This document shows, in pieces, positions 35,236-43,544 of a stretch of DNA of 64,000 nt. A model generated the notes under the pieces. That model saw only the letters and a program-made list of their open reading frames with translations. It ran no database searches and was not told the DNA's origin. The stretch's first letter is position 1; each line of letters opens with the position of its first letter. The DNA comes from Pigmentiphaga litoralis (GTDB lineage: Bacteria > Pseudomonadota > Gammaproteobacteria > Burkholderiales > Burkholderiaceae_B), in contig NZ_BMXQ01000001.1 in NCBI RefSeq assembly GCF_014651835.1, positions 2,826,120-2,890,119 of the forward strand, written 5' to 3'. Position numbers and translations under genes: made by a program.

Positions 35236-35934
35236 CTACCAGCCCCGCTTGCGCAATCCTTCCGCCGTAACCGCGTCCGCCGGCTTTGCCAGCAAGCCAC
35301 CCCGGCCGTTGAGCAGCACCGTGTACTGCGCGTTGTCGAACATGGGCATCCAGGTGGCGCTGCCGAACTGCGCATCGACAAACGGCAGCCAGGTCGGGAA
35401 TTGCTTTTTGAGCGACCACAGATCGGGCGCCGCTGCGTTGCCGAGTTCGTAGACGGTGCGTGGCGCGGTGCGTTCCTGCTCGACGGCGTCATAGCGGCCC
35501 GACAGGCGCTCCAGCCGATACAAGGACGGCACGCCGGCCAGCGCCGCCGGCAGCTGCCAGCGCAGCACCCGGGCGTCCATCATCCAGGCATCCCCGTTGA
35601 CCGTGAACTCGTGCACCGCTGGCGGAGCGCCAATCACGTCATGGCTATTGAGCGTGACCGTCGCCAGGAATTGCTGCGGACCTTGCTGCTTGAGCGTGAT
35701 GACCGCCACGGGTTCGTCGTCGAACAGTTGCAGGTAGCGATAGACCGTGAAGCCCAGAAAGGCAGACAGCAGGCCCGTCAGCAACACCAGCAGCCCGATG
35801 AACCGGCGCACGGGCCGCAGACGCGGGCCGGCATCGCGGCGGGGCCGGCGGCCGCCGAACAGCCACATCGACCCGATCAGGATCAGCACCAGTGCCAAGG
35901 CGGTGAATGCGACAAACGGAGAGATCTCGGGCAT
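35236..35934 (-). CDS. Conserved two-span membrane protein
   Basis: The 232-aa product has two N-terminal membrane helices (FVAFTALALVLILIGSMWLF, RFIGLLVLLTGLLSAFLGF) and a beta-rich extracytoplasmic domain (VAVITLKQQGPQQFLATVTL, WMPMFDNAQYTVLLNGRGG). No enzyme motif was recognised. Similar proteins are annotated loosely as efflux-related, without proof. It converges on the island methyltransferase with a 4-base gap. Confidence 0.78.
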   Translation of the reverse strand: MPEISPFVAFTALALVLILIGSMWLFGGRRPRRDAGPRLRPVRRFIGLLVLLTGLLSAFLGFTVYRYLQLFDDEPVAVITLKQQGPQQFLATVTLNSHDVIGAPPAVHEFTVNGDAWMMDARVLRWQLPAALAGVPSLYRLERLSGRYDAVEQERTAPRTVYELGNAAAPDLWSLKKQFPTWLPFVDAQFGSATWMPMFDNAQYTVLLNGRGGLLAKPADAVTAEGLRKRGW

Positions 35935-36017
35935 GGGCTCGCTTCAACTTCAGGAAAGGGATTCGGTGATCGGTTGGCGCGGTGACACTTTGGCGCCCGG
36001 CGCGCAGCGCACGGCCT

Positions 36018-36782
36018 TCATGGCTCGGCCGACGCCGACAACAACGACGGGGCCGCCACCGCGCGGCCGATGCGCCGCCCGGCGTCGATCACCATGTCGT
36101 TGAGCTGCGTCTTGTTGACCAGGTCATAGCGCTGCTTGCGCAGCACGGCAGCCACCGCAGCCAGGATGGCGCCTTCCGCATCGAACACCGGCGCGGCCAC
36201 GGCCACCACGCCAGGATCCAATTCACCGATCGACACGGCGAACCCCTGCTTGCGGATGGCTGTCCAGCTGGCGCGGCGCTCGGCCAGGTCGTCGGGCGAC
36301 GGGTCCAGATCCGCAATGCCGCGCTGGTAGATGCGCTGCTGCTGCGCCCGGGGCAACCACGCCAGCAGGCATTTGGACAGCGCACCGCGCAGCAGCGGCA
36401 TGGGCCGGCCGCGGCCATAACTCAGGCTCATGCCTTCCGGTCCGGCGTGGTGGTGGGTCGTCACGAAGTGATCGCCGTAACAGGCGGCCAGCGTGGCGTC
36501 GCCGCCGGTGACCAGCACCAGTTCGGCCATGACCGGCTTGGCGGCCCCAAGCACCGGATCGGCTTCTCGCATCGAATAATCCAGTTCGATGATGCGCGGC
36601 CCCAGCCCATAAGCGCCAACGCCAATCCGCGCGATCAAGCCCGCGCGAACCAGTTCGGCAATATAGCGATAGCCAGTCGGCTGCGAGTAGCCAAGACGCG
36701 CGCAGATGGTGTCGGCGTCCAGCGTCGGCACGTTCTTTTCAAACAGGGTCAACACGGCCAGCATGCGGGTCAGACTGGACAT
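36018..36782 (-). CDS. IclR-family transcriptional regulator
   Basis: The 254-aa product has a winged helix (TICARLGYSQPTGYRYIAEL) and an IclR effector domain (TLAACYGDHFVTTHHHAGPE, YGRGRPMPLLRGALSKCLLA). It follows a small gene by six bases on the same strand. Two copies of an operator-like 22-bp site lie in the divergent region upstream (37263-37284 and 37433-37454); this protein is the obvious candidate to bind them. The facing Bug gene is the likely target. Confidence 0.92.
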   Translation of the reverse strand: MSSLTRMLAVLTLFEKNVPTLDADTICARLGYSQPTGYRYIAELVRAGLIARIGVGAYGLGPRIIELDYSMREADPVLGAAKPVMAELVLVTGGDATLAACYGDHFVTTHHHAGPEGMSLSYGRGRPMPLLRGALSKCLLAWLPRAQQQRIYQRGIADLDPSPDDLAERRASWTAIRKQGFAVSIGELDPGVVAVAAPVFDAEGAILAAVAAVLRKQRYDLVNKTQLNDMVIDAGRRIGRAVAAPSLLSASAEP

Positions 36783-36788
36783 GGCGGA

Positions 36789-37148
36789 TCAACGGTCCAG
36801 CTTGTGTTCGACCAGCAACTGGGTGCAGTCGGCCATCAGTTGTTCGGCCAGCAGCGGGCGTTCGCCCCCTTCGAAAGCCTGACGCAGCGCTGCGCACAGG
36901 ATGGCGATATGTTCCGGCGCCTGGGTCCGGATCAGCTGCTTGGTGAAGCGGCTGGAATAGCTGAGAAACCGAGCCCGCGTGATCAGGCTGACCTTGCGGT
37001 CATTCTTTTGCAGCCAGCGCGACAACACGCTCGCGTGATCGTCGTCGGGCATGTCCCGGCCGGTGCGCTGCCGATCCAGCAAGGGCGCGGCCACGAGGAC
37101 GAACATCAGGAGCCGGCGGTCCTGGGGCGTAAGGGTGGTCGTAAACAT
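36789..37148 (-). CDS. Hypothetical protein upstream of an IclR gene
   Basis: The 119-aa product is predicted to be helical and soluble (TPQDRRLLMFVLVAAPLLDR, AILCAALRQAFEGGERPLLA). No domain was recognised. It is the first gene of a two-gene unit with the IclR regulator and faces a Bug gene across 380 bases. Confidence 0.7.
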   Translation of the reverse strand: MFTTTLTPQDRRLLMFVLVAAPLLDRQRTGRDMPDDDHASVLSRWLQKNDRKVSLITRARFLSYSSRFTKQLIRTQAPEHIAILCAALRQAFEGGERPLLAEQLMADCTQLLVEHKLDR

Positions 37149-37262
37149 GCAGCAAAGGCCTCATTCGACGCGTCGGCACGTCCGCCGCGCTGGGTGACAC
37201 TGTAACCCCAGCCGAGGGCAGGGCTGGACGGGAGCGGGCGTCAACCGCGTTCATCGCGCCTG

Positions 37263-37284
37263 TTAAATCACCAAATGGTTAACT
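37263..37284 (+). promoter_or_regulatory. Operator-like site, copy 1
   Basis: The site reads TTAAaTCACC-N5-GTTAAcT. A second copy in reverse orientation is at 37433-37454. This copy is 115 bases upstream of the IclR operon start, between the divergent genes. Confidence 0.6.
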
Positions 37285-37406
37285 ACCTGACGATGACCGG
37301 AGGACCATGCTGTCCATCAACCACCTGGATGATCGCCGCCCCGCAGCTGGGCCACCACAGCGGGACCCTTAAGGGTATCTCCGGATCCGGCGGCCAGAAG
37401 AACGCA

Positions 37407-37435
37407 TTGACGCGAGGCGCTCCGCTACCGATAAT
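37407..37435 (+). promoter_or_regulatory. Strong sigma70-type promoter of the Bug gene
   Basis: TTGACG (37407-37412) and GATAAT (37430-37435) are separated by exactly 17 bases, about 94 bases before the Bug start. The -10 box is overlapped by operator copy 2. Confidence 0.75.
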
Positions 37436-37454
37436 TAACTTAACGGTGAATTAA
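37433..37454 (-). promoter_or_regulatory. Operator-like site, copy 2 (inverted)
   Basis: On the minus strand the site reads TTAAtTCACC-N5-GTTAAtT and matches copy 1 at every position outside the spacer except two. It covers the -10 box and likely transcription start of the Bug gene, as expected for a repressor site. Confidence 0.65.
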
Positions 37455-37467
37455 AAGACAAGGCAGT

Positions 37468-37493
37468 GGGGCTTCCGTCCAGCGGAACGCCCC
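37468..37493 (+). other. Hairpin in the Bug gene leader
   Basis: The arms ggggcttccg and cggaacgcccc form a stem (one extra base) with a 5-base loop inside the predicted 5' leader. There is no T-run; it may stabilise the mRNA. Confidence 0.45.
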
Positions 37494-37528
37494 TGGCAAC
37501 GCCGTAGCATCCATCCACAGGAGACAGC

Positions 37529-38503
37529 ATGAACTTCATCCGTGCCACCGTCGGCGCGCTGGCGTGCCTGACAGCCGCTCTGCCGTTTGCCGCGAGCGCC
37601 CAAGGCGACTATCCCAACAAACCGGTCCGTGTGATCGTGCCCTTCACAGCCGGCAGCACCACCGACATCATCGCCCGCGCCATTACCGACAAGCTGGGCG
37701 CCAGCATGGGCCAGACCTTCGTGATCGACAACCGCGGCGGCGCCAGCGGCACGATCGGGCAGGCCGCAGTGGCCAGTGCCCCGGCCGACGGCTACACGAT
37801 CATGATCCATTCATCGTCGCACACGGTGAACCCTTCCACGTTTGCCAAGCTGCCCTTCGACACGGTGCGCGACTTTGCCGCCGTCACGCCGATTTCGTCG
37901 TTGCCGAATGCGCTGGTGATCTCGCCTTCCAAGAACATCAAGACCCTGCAGGACCTGGTGGCCAAGGCGCGCGCCAAGCCCGGCAGCCTGAACTTTGCGT
38001 CGGCAGGACAAGGCAGCGCCACGCACCTGAACGCCGAGAAGTTCAAGATGGCGGCCAAGATCGACGCGACCAACATCCCGTTCAAGGGATCCGCCGAAGC
38101 CGTCAGCGAAGTGCTGGCCGGCCGCGTCGACTACTACTTCTCGCCGATCGCTCCGGTCATCGGCCAGATCAAGGAAGGACATCTGCTTGCCCTGGCAGTC
38201 GGGTCCCCCAAGCGTTCGGCCGCCCTGCCCGACGTGCCGACCACTGCCGAAGCCGGCGTGCCCGGATCGGAATTCAACTTCTGGATCGGCATGATGGTCC
38301 CGGCAAAGACACCGCGCGAAATCGTCAACCGCCTGAACGACGAAGTCGTCAAGGCGCTGGCCTCGCCGGAAGTGAAGGAACGGTTCGCCAAGCTCGGCGC
38401 CGATGCGTGGACCATGAAGCCCGAAGCCTTCGATGCCTACATCAAGGAAGAAATCGACGCCAACGCCAAGCTGGTGAAGGCGGCAGGCATCGCGCAGATG
38501 TAG
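37529..38503 (+). CDS. Tripartite-tricarboxylate (Bug family) periplasmic solute-binding protein
   Basis: The 324-aa product has a signal peptide (IRATVGALACLTAALPFAAS) and the Bug signatures VRVIVPFTAGSTTDIIARAI, NRGGASGTIGQAAVASAPAD and NIPFKGSAEAVSEVLAGRV. An AGGAG lies six bases before the ATG. It is driven by its own strong promoter under an operator pair shared with the facing IclR unit, and ends in a good terminator. It is therefore a single-gene unit, and its ligand is unknown. Confidence 0.94.
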   Translation: MNFIRATVGALACLTAALPFAASAQGDYPNKPVRVIVPFTAGSTTDIIARAITDKLGASMGQTFVIDNRGGASGTIGQAAVASAPADGYTIMIHSSSHTVNPSTFAKLPFDTVRDFAAVTPISSLPNALVISPSKNIKTLQDLVAKARAKPGSLNFASAGQGSATHLNAEKFKMAAKIDATNIPFKGSAEAVSEVLAGRVDYYFSPIAPVIGQIKEGHLLALAVGSPKRSAALPDVPTTAEAGVPGSEFNFWIGMMVPAKTPREIVNRLNDEVVKALASPEVKERFAKLGADAWTMKPEAFDAYIKEEIDANAKLVKAAGIAQM

Positions 38504-38548
38504 TTGCAGGGGACCGGGCGCCATGCCACACGGCACGCCGCATCATGG

Positions 38549-38581
38549 AACGGGCAGATCGAATTCGACTGCCCGTTTTTT
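38549..38581 (+). terminator. Rho-independent terminator of the Bug gene
   Basis: The arms aacgggcag and ctgcccgtt enclose an inner tcga/tcga stem and are followed by TTTTTT on the plus strand. It overlaps the stop codon of the convergent GntR gene. Confidence 0.88.
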
Positions 38582-39302
38582 ACGCCACTTCGGCCGAGGG
38601 TTCCACGCCCTGCTGCCACCCCGACGCGCTCATCACGTTGCGGCCCACGTCCAGCATGTGGGCCCGCATGGCGGCGAAGACGCCGGGCGCATCGCCCTGC
38701 TCCATCAATGCCAGCAGTTCATCGTGATGCCGACCCGTCTCGTTGGTGAAGGGCAGACTGCGATAGGTGGCGTGACGCACGCGGTGCACGTGCCACATCA
38801 GGTGTTCATGGATGTCGATCAGCGCCGGGTTGCCCGACTCGATCACGATGCGTCGGTGGAATTCGTCATTGACCTTGATGTAAGCGGCGGCGTCGCCCGC
38901 ATTTACCGCGGCATCCATCTTCGCGACCAGTTTCTTGAGCTTGGCCAGGAAGATGGGCGAACGCTCCCGCGTCGCCTTTTCGGCCGCGGTCGCCTCGAGC
39001 ACCGCAAGGATGTCGAAGGTGCCTGAGATATCGGCGGCTTCGGGCTTGGTCACGACCGCGCCCACATGCGGAATCAGTTCGACCAGCCCTTCCGATTCCA
39101 GCACCCGCAACGCGTCCCGCATCGGCGTGCGCGAGACGCCGAACTGTTCGCACAACACCGGCTCGATCAGACGTTCGCCCGGCTTCCACTTTCCTTCGAC
39201 GACGTCCTGACGCAGGCGCGGCAGGATCTGGGACACCATGGAAGAACGCGCGACGATGCGTTCGGTGGGCTTGCTCTCGTTCTTTTTTGGCATGACTGAC
39301 AT
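38580..39302 (-). CDS. GntR-family regulator, FCD subfamily
   Basis: The 240-aa product has an N-terminal winged helix (GERLIEPVLCEQFGVSRTPM, RDALRVLESEGLVELIPHVG) and a C-terminal all-helical FCD domain with the metal-site pattern NDEFHRRIV, HVHRVRH and HHDELLALM. The start at 39302 is preferred, and 39293 is possible. It faces the Bug-Rieske dioxygenase unit. A perfect 12-bp palindrome typical of FCD operators lies in the gap, so it probably represses that unit until an aromatic acid appears. Confidence 0.92.
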   Translation of the reverse strand: MSVMPKKNESKPTERIVARSSMVSQILPRLRQDVVEGKWKPGERLIEPVLCEQFGVSRTPMRDALRVLESEGLVELIPHVGAVVTKPEAADISGTFDILAVLEATAAEKATRERSPIFLAKLKKLVAKMDAAVNAGDAAAYIKVNDEFHRRIVIESGNPALIDIHEHLMWHVHRVRHATYRSLPFTNETGRHHDELLALMEQGDAPGVFAAMRAHMLDVGRNVMSASGWQQGVEPSAEVA

Positions 39303-39451
39303 CGCTTCCGGACCACGGCGCGGCTGGGTGGCGCGTGTTCTCGTGGGCTCGCAGTTTACCGCAACGACGCAAGGCAAAAGGGCGTGGCGACGGCGTTATC
39401 GGCTGCCCTGCAGGGCGCGGCAGGCGCTGTCACGCAACTGAAAAAAACCCG

Positions 39452-39481
39452 TTGACGACGAATCAGGATCGTATACGATAT
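39452..39481 (+). promoter_or_regulatory. GntR operator and promoter of the Bug-Rieske unit
   Basis: A -35-like TTGACG is at 39452-39457. The palindrome ATCGTATACGAT at 39468-39479 covers the expected -10 region (cgatat). It matches the TNGTATACNA-type sites bound by FCD-GntR repressors. Confidence 0.65.
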
Positions 39482-39557
39482 ACCAAAATCGAGGCTGGAG
39501 AGAGACACTCAGGCTGCCGGCGCCGGGCCGGTCATTCGCAGTTCGGGAGTTGAAAAC

Positions 39558-40568
39558 ATGCGTGTCTCACTCAATCAAGACCTGCCGTCCGCCGGCCGGC
39601 GCCTTGCCCTTGGCGCCACTGCGCTCAGCCTGCTTGCCTGTGGCCTTGGCCTCGGTTCAGCCGGCTTCGCCCAGTCGCCCTACCCCAGCCGCCCGGTCCG
39701 CCTGGTCGCACCGTTTGCGCCAGGTGGCGCGCTGGACATGATCGCGCGCGGTGTCGCGCAGTCGTGGTCGGACCAGATGGGGCAGACCTTCCTGGTCGAC
39801 AACCGCGCCGGCGCCGCCGGCATCATCGGCTCGACCTACGTGGCGCGCGCCGAACCCGACGGCTATACCCTTCTGCTGGGATCGACCACCACGCACGGCA
39901 TCAACCCGTCGCTGTACAAGACGATCTCGTACGCCCCCGCCGACTTTGCGCCCGTGTCCCTGATCGCCACGATCCCGCATGTGCTGGTCGTCAACCCGTC
40001 GCTGGGCGTCAATTCCTTTCAGGAACTGCTGGCCTACATCAAGAGCCATCCGGGCGCGACCTTCGGATCGGCCGGCATCGGTTCACCGCATCATCTGGCC
40101 GGCGAAATGCTCAAGTCCATGACGGGTATCGAAGCGACGCACGTGCCCTACAAGGGTTCCGCCCCCGCGCTGGCCGACCTGCTTGGCGGCCAGATCACTT
40201 TTGTGTCAGTCGAATACACCGCCGCCGCGCAGTTCATCAATGCCGGCAAGTTGAAAGCCATTGCGATCGCGACCCACGACCGCGTCCCTGGCCTGAACGT
40301 GCCGACCTATCGCGAGCAGGGCCTGCCGGGCTTTGAGGTCACGGCCTGGTACGGCATCTATGCACCCGCCAAAACGCCGCCCGAGATCATCGAGAAGCTC
40401 GCCGCCGGCGTATCGAAAAGCGTGCAGGACCCGGCCTTTCGCGACCGGCTGATCACGCTGGGCGCGACGCCCGTGGGCAGCACGCCGACCGACATGGCCG
40501 TGTTCCAGAAAAAGGAACTGGCGCTGTGGTCCAAGGCGATCAAGGACTCGGGCACCACCGCGCAATAA
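39558..40568 (+). CDS. Tripartite-tricarboxylate (Bug family) periplasmic solute-binding protein
   Basis: The 336-aa product has a signal peptide (ALGATALSLLACGLGLGSAG) and the Bug signatures VRLVAPFAPGGALDMIARGV, NRAGAAGIIGSTYVARAEPD and HVPYKGSAPALADLLGG. It is the first gene of a unit with a Rieske dioxygenase 72 bases downstream, so it probably delivers or senses the aromatic acid that the dioxygenase attacks. Confidence 0.94.
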   Translation: MRVSLNQDLPSAGRRLALGATALSLLACGLGLGSAGFAQSPYPSRPVRLVAPFAPGGALDMIARGVAQSWSDQMGQTFLVDNRAGAAGIIGSTYVARAEPDGYTLLLGSTTTHGINPSLYKTISYAPADFAPVSLIATIPHVLVVNPSLGVNSFQELLAYIKSHPGATFGSAGIGSPHHLAGEMLKSMTGIEATHVPYKGSAPALADLLGGQITFVSVEYTAAAQFINAGKLKAIAIATHDRVPGLNVPTYREQGLPGFEVTAWYGIYAPAKTPPEIIEKLAAGVSKSVQDPAFRDRLITLGATPVGSTPTDMAVFQKKELALWSKAIKDSGTTAQ

Positions 40569-40640
40569 GCGCTGCCCGCTACCTGCACCACACCACACCA
40601 CACACCGTGCGGCCACCCAGGCCGCGCAACAGGAGCATTC

Positions 40641-41885
40641 ATGGACACCTCGTCCCCCGTGCGGCCCCATGGCATCGAATGGCCCGCGCAAGGCGTCAGC
40701 CGCGTGCCGTTCCGCGTCTTCAGCGATGAAAGCCTGCACGCCGAAGAACAGGAAAAGCTCTTCAAGGGCGACATCTGGAGCTTTGTCGGACTCGACATCG
40801 ACGTGCCCAATGTGGGCGACTACAAAACATCGACCGTGGGCGAAACGCCCGTGGTCCTGGTGCGCAGTGCCGATGACCAGTTCAGTGTGTTCGTGAACCG
40901 CTGCGCGCACCGCGGCGCGACCCTGTGCATTGAAGAACGCGGCAGCGCCAAACGCTTCACCTGCGTCTATCACAACTGGTCGTATGACCTGGAAGGCCAG
41001 CTGAAAACGGTGGCCTTCCATCGCGGCGTCGCGGGCGTCGGCGGCATGCCGGAAGACTTCGACAAGTCCAGGCACAACCTGCGCGCGCTGCGTGTCGAGG
41101 TCTTTCAAGGCCTGGTCTTCGCGACCTTCTCGGACACCGTCGAACCCCTGCGCGATTTTCTTGGCCCGCGCATGTGCGAACACATGGAACGCATCTTCCA
41201 TCGCAAGATCCGCATCCTGGGCAGCTATTCGCAGGTCATGCACAACAACTGGAAGCTGTACATGGAGAACGTGAAGGACTCGTACCACGCGAGCCTGCTT
41301 CACTTGTTCTTCACGACCTTCAAGCTGAACCGCCTGTCGATGCGCGGCGGACTGGTCATGGAAGGCGATGGCGGTCATCACATCAGCTTTTCGCAGATGG
41401 CGTCGGACACCGGCGCGGGCTATGACGACAGCACCCTGCGCGCGCAAGACGACGAGTTCAAGCTGCATGACCCGAGCCTGCTGAAAAGCTGGCAGGAATT
41501 CGACGACGGCATCACCCACGCCATCCAGGGCATCTTCCCCAACCTCGTGATCCAGCAGATCCAGAACTCGCTGGCGATTCGCCTGTTGGTGCCGCAAGGG
41601 CCCGAGAAATGCGAGCTGCTGTGGATCCTGTTCGGCTATGAAAGTGATACGCCCGAACAGACCGATATCCGGATTGCGCTCGGCAATCTGGTTGGACCGG
41701 CAGGTCTGGTGTCCCTTGAAGACGGCGTGATCGGCAACTTCGTTCAGCGCGCCCTGCATGGAGAAACCGACGGCGAGACCGTGCTGGAAATGGGCGGCCG
41801 CACCGTGGAAAACCAGGAATCGCGCGTCAGCGAAGCCTCGGTACGGGGTTTCTGGCAGCGCTACCGCCGGCACATGGACCTGTGA
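40641..41885 (+). CDS. Aromatic-ring-hydroxylating Rieske dioxygenase, large subunit
   Basis: The 414-aa product uses a Rieske cluster and a mononuclear iron to add O2 to an aromatic ring. Rieske ligands are Cys88/His90 (CAHRGATLC) and Cys108/His111 (CVYHNW). Iron ligands are His216 and His221 with the bridging Asp213 (VKDSYHASLLHLF). AGGAG precedes the ATG. The length and motif spacing resemble anthranilate, salicylate or terephthalate-type oxygenases, but the substrate is not determined. No ferredoxin or reductase gene is adjacent, so electrons must come from a partner elsewhere. Confidence 0.95.
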   Translation: MDTSSPVRPHGIEWPAQGVSRVPFRVFSDESLHAEEQEKLFKGDIWSFVGLDIDVPNVGDYKTSTVGETPVVLVRSADDQFSVFVNRCAHRGATLCIEERGSAKRFTCVYHNWSYDLEGQLKTVAFHRGVAGVGGMPEDFDKSRHNLRALRVEVFQGLVFATFSDTVEPLRDFLGPRMCEHMERIFHRKIRILGSYSQVMHNNWKLYMENVKDSYHASLLHLFFTTFKLNRLSMRGGLVMEGDGGHHISFSQMASDTGAGYDDSTLRAQDDEFKLHDPSLLKSWQEFDDGITHAIQGIFPNLVIQQIQNSLAIRLLVPQGPEKCELLWILFGYESDTPEQTDIRIALGNLVGPAGLVSLEDGVIGNFVQRALHGETDGETVLEMGGRTVENQESRVSEASVRGFWQRYRRHMDL

Positions 41886-42373
41886 TGGAGACGCCTGTGA
41901 CCACCCTGAGCCAACGCGCCGCGATTACGGCGCTGATCAACGACTACGTGTTCTGCATCGACGACGGCCGCTATGAAGACTGGCCCACTCTGTTCGTCGA
42001 CGCCTGCCGCTACCGCATCGCGACCCGTGAAAGCGAAGACCGCGGCCTGCCGATCGGCATCCTGTATTGCTCTAGCAAAGGCATGCTGCTCGATCGCGTC
42101 TCTGCCCTGCGCAAAGCCAACATTTTCGAGCCGCACCGCTACCGCCATCTGCTCGGACCGACGCGGTTCCTGGGCACGGATGATGATGGCGCGCATCGCG
42201 CCGTGACCGGCTTTGCGGTGATTCGCATCATGCAGAACGGTACGACTGACCTGTTCCTGTCGGGGCAGTATGAAGATCGGATGGAAGTCGAAGGCGAGAC
42301 CGCACGATTCAAGGAACGCGCGGTGGTGCTGGACTCGAAGAAGATCGATACCTTGATCGTGCTGCCGGTGTAG
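41885..42373 (+). CDS. Aromatic-ring-hydroxylating dioxygenase, small subunit
   Basis: The 162-aa product is the NTF2-like beta subunit (AAITALINDYVFCIDDGRYE, DWPTLFVDACRYRIATRESE) that packs with the large subunit in an alpha3beta3 complex. The ATG at 41885 shares one base with the large-subunit stop (TGATG). A GTG one codon upstream is the alternative. It ends the unit; a 9-bp perfect hairpin follows. Confidence 0.92.
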   Translation: METPVTTLSQRAAITALINDYVFCIDDGRYEDWPTLFVDACRYRIATRESEDRGLPIGILYCSSKGMLLDRVSALRKANIFEPHRYRHLLGPTRFLGTDDDGAHRAVTGFAVIRIMQNGTTDLFLSGQYEDRMEVEGETARFKERAVVLDSKKIDTLIVLPV

Positions 42374-42389
42374 CCGCAGCCTGAGTCAC

Positions 42390-42414
42390 CGACACGGCGC
42401 CGCGCACGCCGTGT
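42390..42414 (+). terminator. Hairpin after the dioxygenase genes
   Basis: Perfect 9-bp arms gacacggcg and cgccgtgtc with a 7-base loop lie 17 bases after the small-subunit stop. The T-run is absent. Confidence 0.45.
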
Positions 42415-42440
42415 CATCAAGCGTTCACGTTCGCGCGGTC

Positions 42441-42460
42441 CAATGTAAACGTTTTCATTG
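42441..42460. promoter_or_regulatory. LacI-type operator before the LacI gene
   Basis: CAATGTAAACGTTTTCATTG is palindromic at 18 of 20 positions with the central CG typical of LacI/PurR operators. It abuts the ribosome site of the LacI-family gene, so autorepression and control of the downstream importer are likely. Confidence 0.7.
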
Positions 42461-42470
42461 GAGCGCCACC

Positions 42471-43544
42471 GTGAGCATCAAACAGTTGGCCGCCCGCGCC
42501 GACGTGTCGATGGCGACCGTGTCGCGGGTATTCAATTTTCCCGACAAGGTCCGCGCCGATACGCGCCAGCATGTGCTGCGCATCGCGCAGGAACTTGGCT
42601 ACCTGCCCAACGCCAGCGCGCGCAGCCTGCGCACGCAGCGCAGCAAGGTGCTGGGCATCGTGCTGCCCACCCTGCTCAACCCCGTGTTCGCCGAATGTCT
42701 GGACGGTATGGCACAGGCTGCGCGCGCGGCGGGGTATGCGATCCTGCCCATCACCACCGACTACGAGCTGGAACGCGAAGAGCAGGCGGTGCTGCAACTG
42801 ATCGCAGCCGACGTCGATGGCATGGTGCTGGTGGTGTCGCAGCCCGCAACGTCGCGTGCGCTGGACCGGCTGCGCGCCGCGGCGCTTCCTTATGTGCTCG
42901 CCTATAACCGGCACGCGGCCCACCCCTGTGTGTCGGTCGACAACGAAGCGGCGGTCATCGAGATGGTCGCGCGGCTGGTGGCGATGGGTCACCGGCGGAT
43001 TGCGTTCATCAGCGGCCAGCTGGCGGCGTCGGACCGCGCCATGCAACGTCAGCGCGGTTTTTGCGAGGGCATGCACGCCCACGGCCTGCACGCCGATGAC
43101 TGCCTGGAAGTGCCCTTTATCGAGACGGCCATTCAGGACATCCGCGCCTTGCTGGAAACGCCCGCCCGGCCGACGGCGCTGGTGTGTTCGAACGATCTGA
43201 TCGCGATCCGCAGCCTGCGCGCTGCGCACCTGGCGGGCCTGACGGTGCCTGACGACATCAGTATTGCGGGCTTCGACGGCATTGCGCTGGGCAACGACCT
43301 GACGCCTGCGCTCAGCACGATCACCCAGCCCAACCACACCATCGGCCGGGACAGCGTGCAATGGCTGGTGGGCGCACTGACCGACGGCCAGGCGCTGGCG
43401 CCGCAAGCCAGCCGCCTGCTGCCCCACGGATTCCGTACCGGCGAATCGTGCGCGCGTGCGCCCGATGCTTCCTCTTCCCCGCGGCGCAAGCGCGTCGCTT
43501 CTGTTCCTTCCTCGACCCTGGACTCTTCATGCCCACCTTTCTGA
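42471..43544 (+). CDS. LacI-family transcriptional repressor
   Basis: The 357-aa product starts with the LacI helix-turn-helix and hinge (SIKQLAARADVSMATVSRVF, YLPNASARSLRTQRS) and has a sugar-binding-protein-like effector domain. The start is GTG at 42471 with GGAG seven bases upstream; the frame upstream is operator sequence. The last residues form a Ser/Arg-rich tail whose coding overlaps the start of the next gene by 16 bases. It probably controls the ABC importer and hydrolases that follow. Confidence 0.93.
   Translation: MSIKQLAARADVSMATVSRVFNFPDKVRADTRQHVLRIAQELGYLPNASARSLRTQRSKVLGIVLPTLLNPVFAECLDGMAQAARAAGYAILPITTDYELEREEQAVLQLIAADVDGMVLVVSQPATSRALDRLRAAALPYVLAYNRHAAHPCVSVDNEAAVIEMVARLVAMGHRRIAFISGQLAASDRAMQRQRGFCEGMHAHGLHADDCLEVPFIETAIQDIRALLETPARPTALVCSNDLIAIRSLRAAHLAGLTVPDDISIAGFDGIALGNDLTPALSTITQPNHTIGRDSVQWLVGALTDGQALAPQASRLLPHGFRTGESCARAPDASSSPRRKRVASVPSSTLDSSCPPF

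Larger units (their letters stand above)
37149..37528. other. Divergent regulatory region between the IclR unit and Bug
   Basis: These 380 bases hold no accepted gene. They contain two copies of a 22-bp operator-like site, a strong sigma70 promoter for the Bug gene and a hairpin in its 5' leader. A 21-codon ORF at 37307-37372 with a GGAGG three bases before its ATG was noticed but not accepted. Confidence 0.7.

Noticed and set aside
37307-37372. 21-codon ORF with GGAGG just before its ATG in the Bug upstream region
   Set aside because: The spacing to the ATG is only three bases, it lies upstream of the mapped-looking promoter of the Bug gene, and it has no codon pattern suggesting control.
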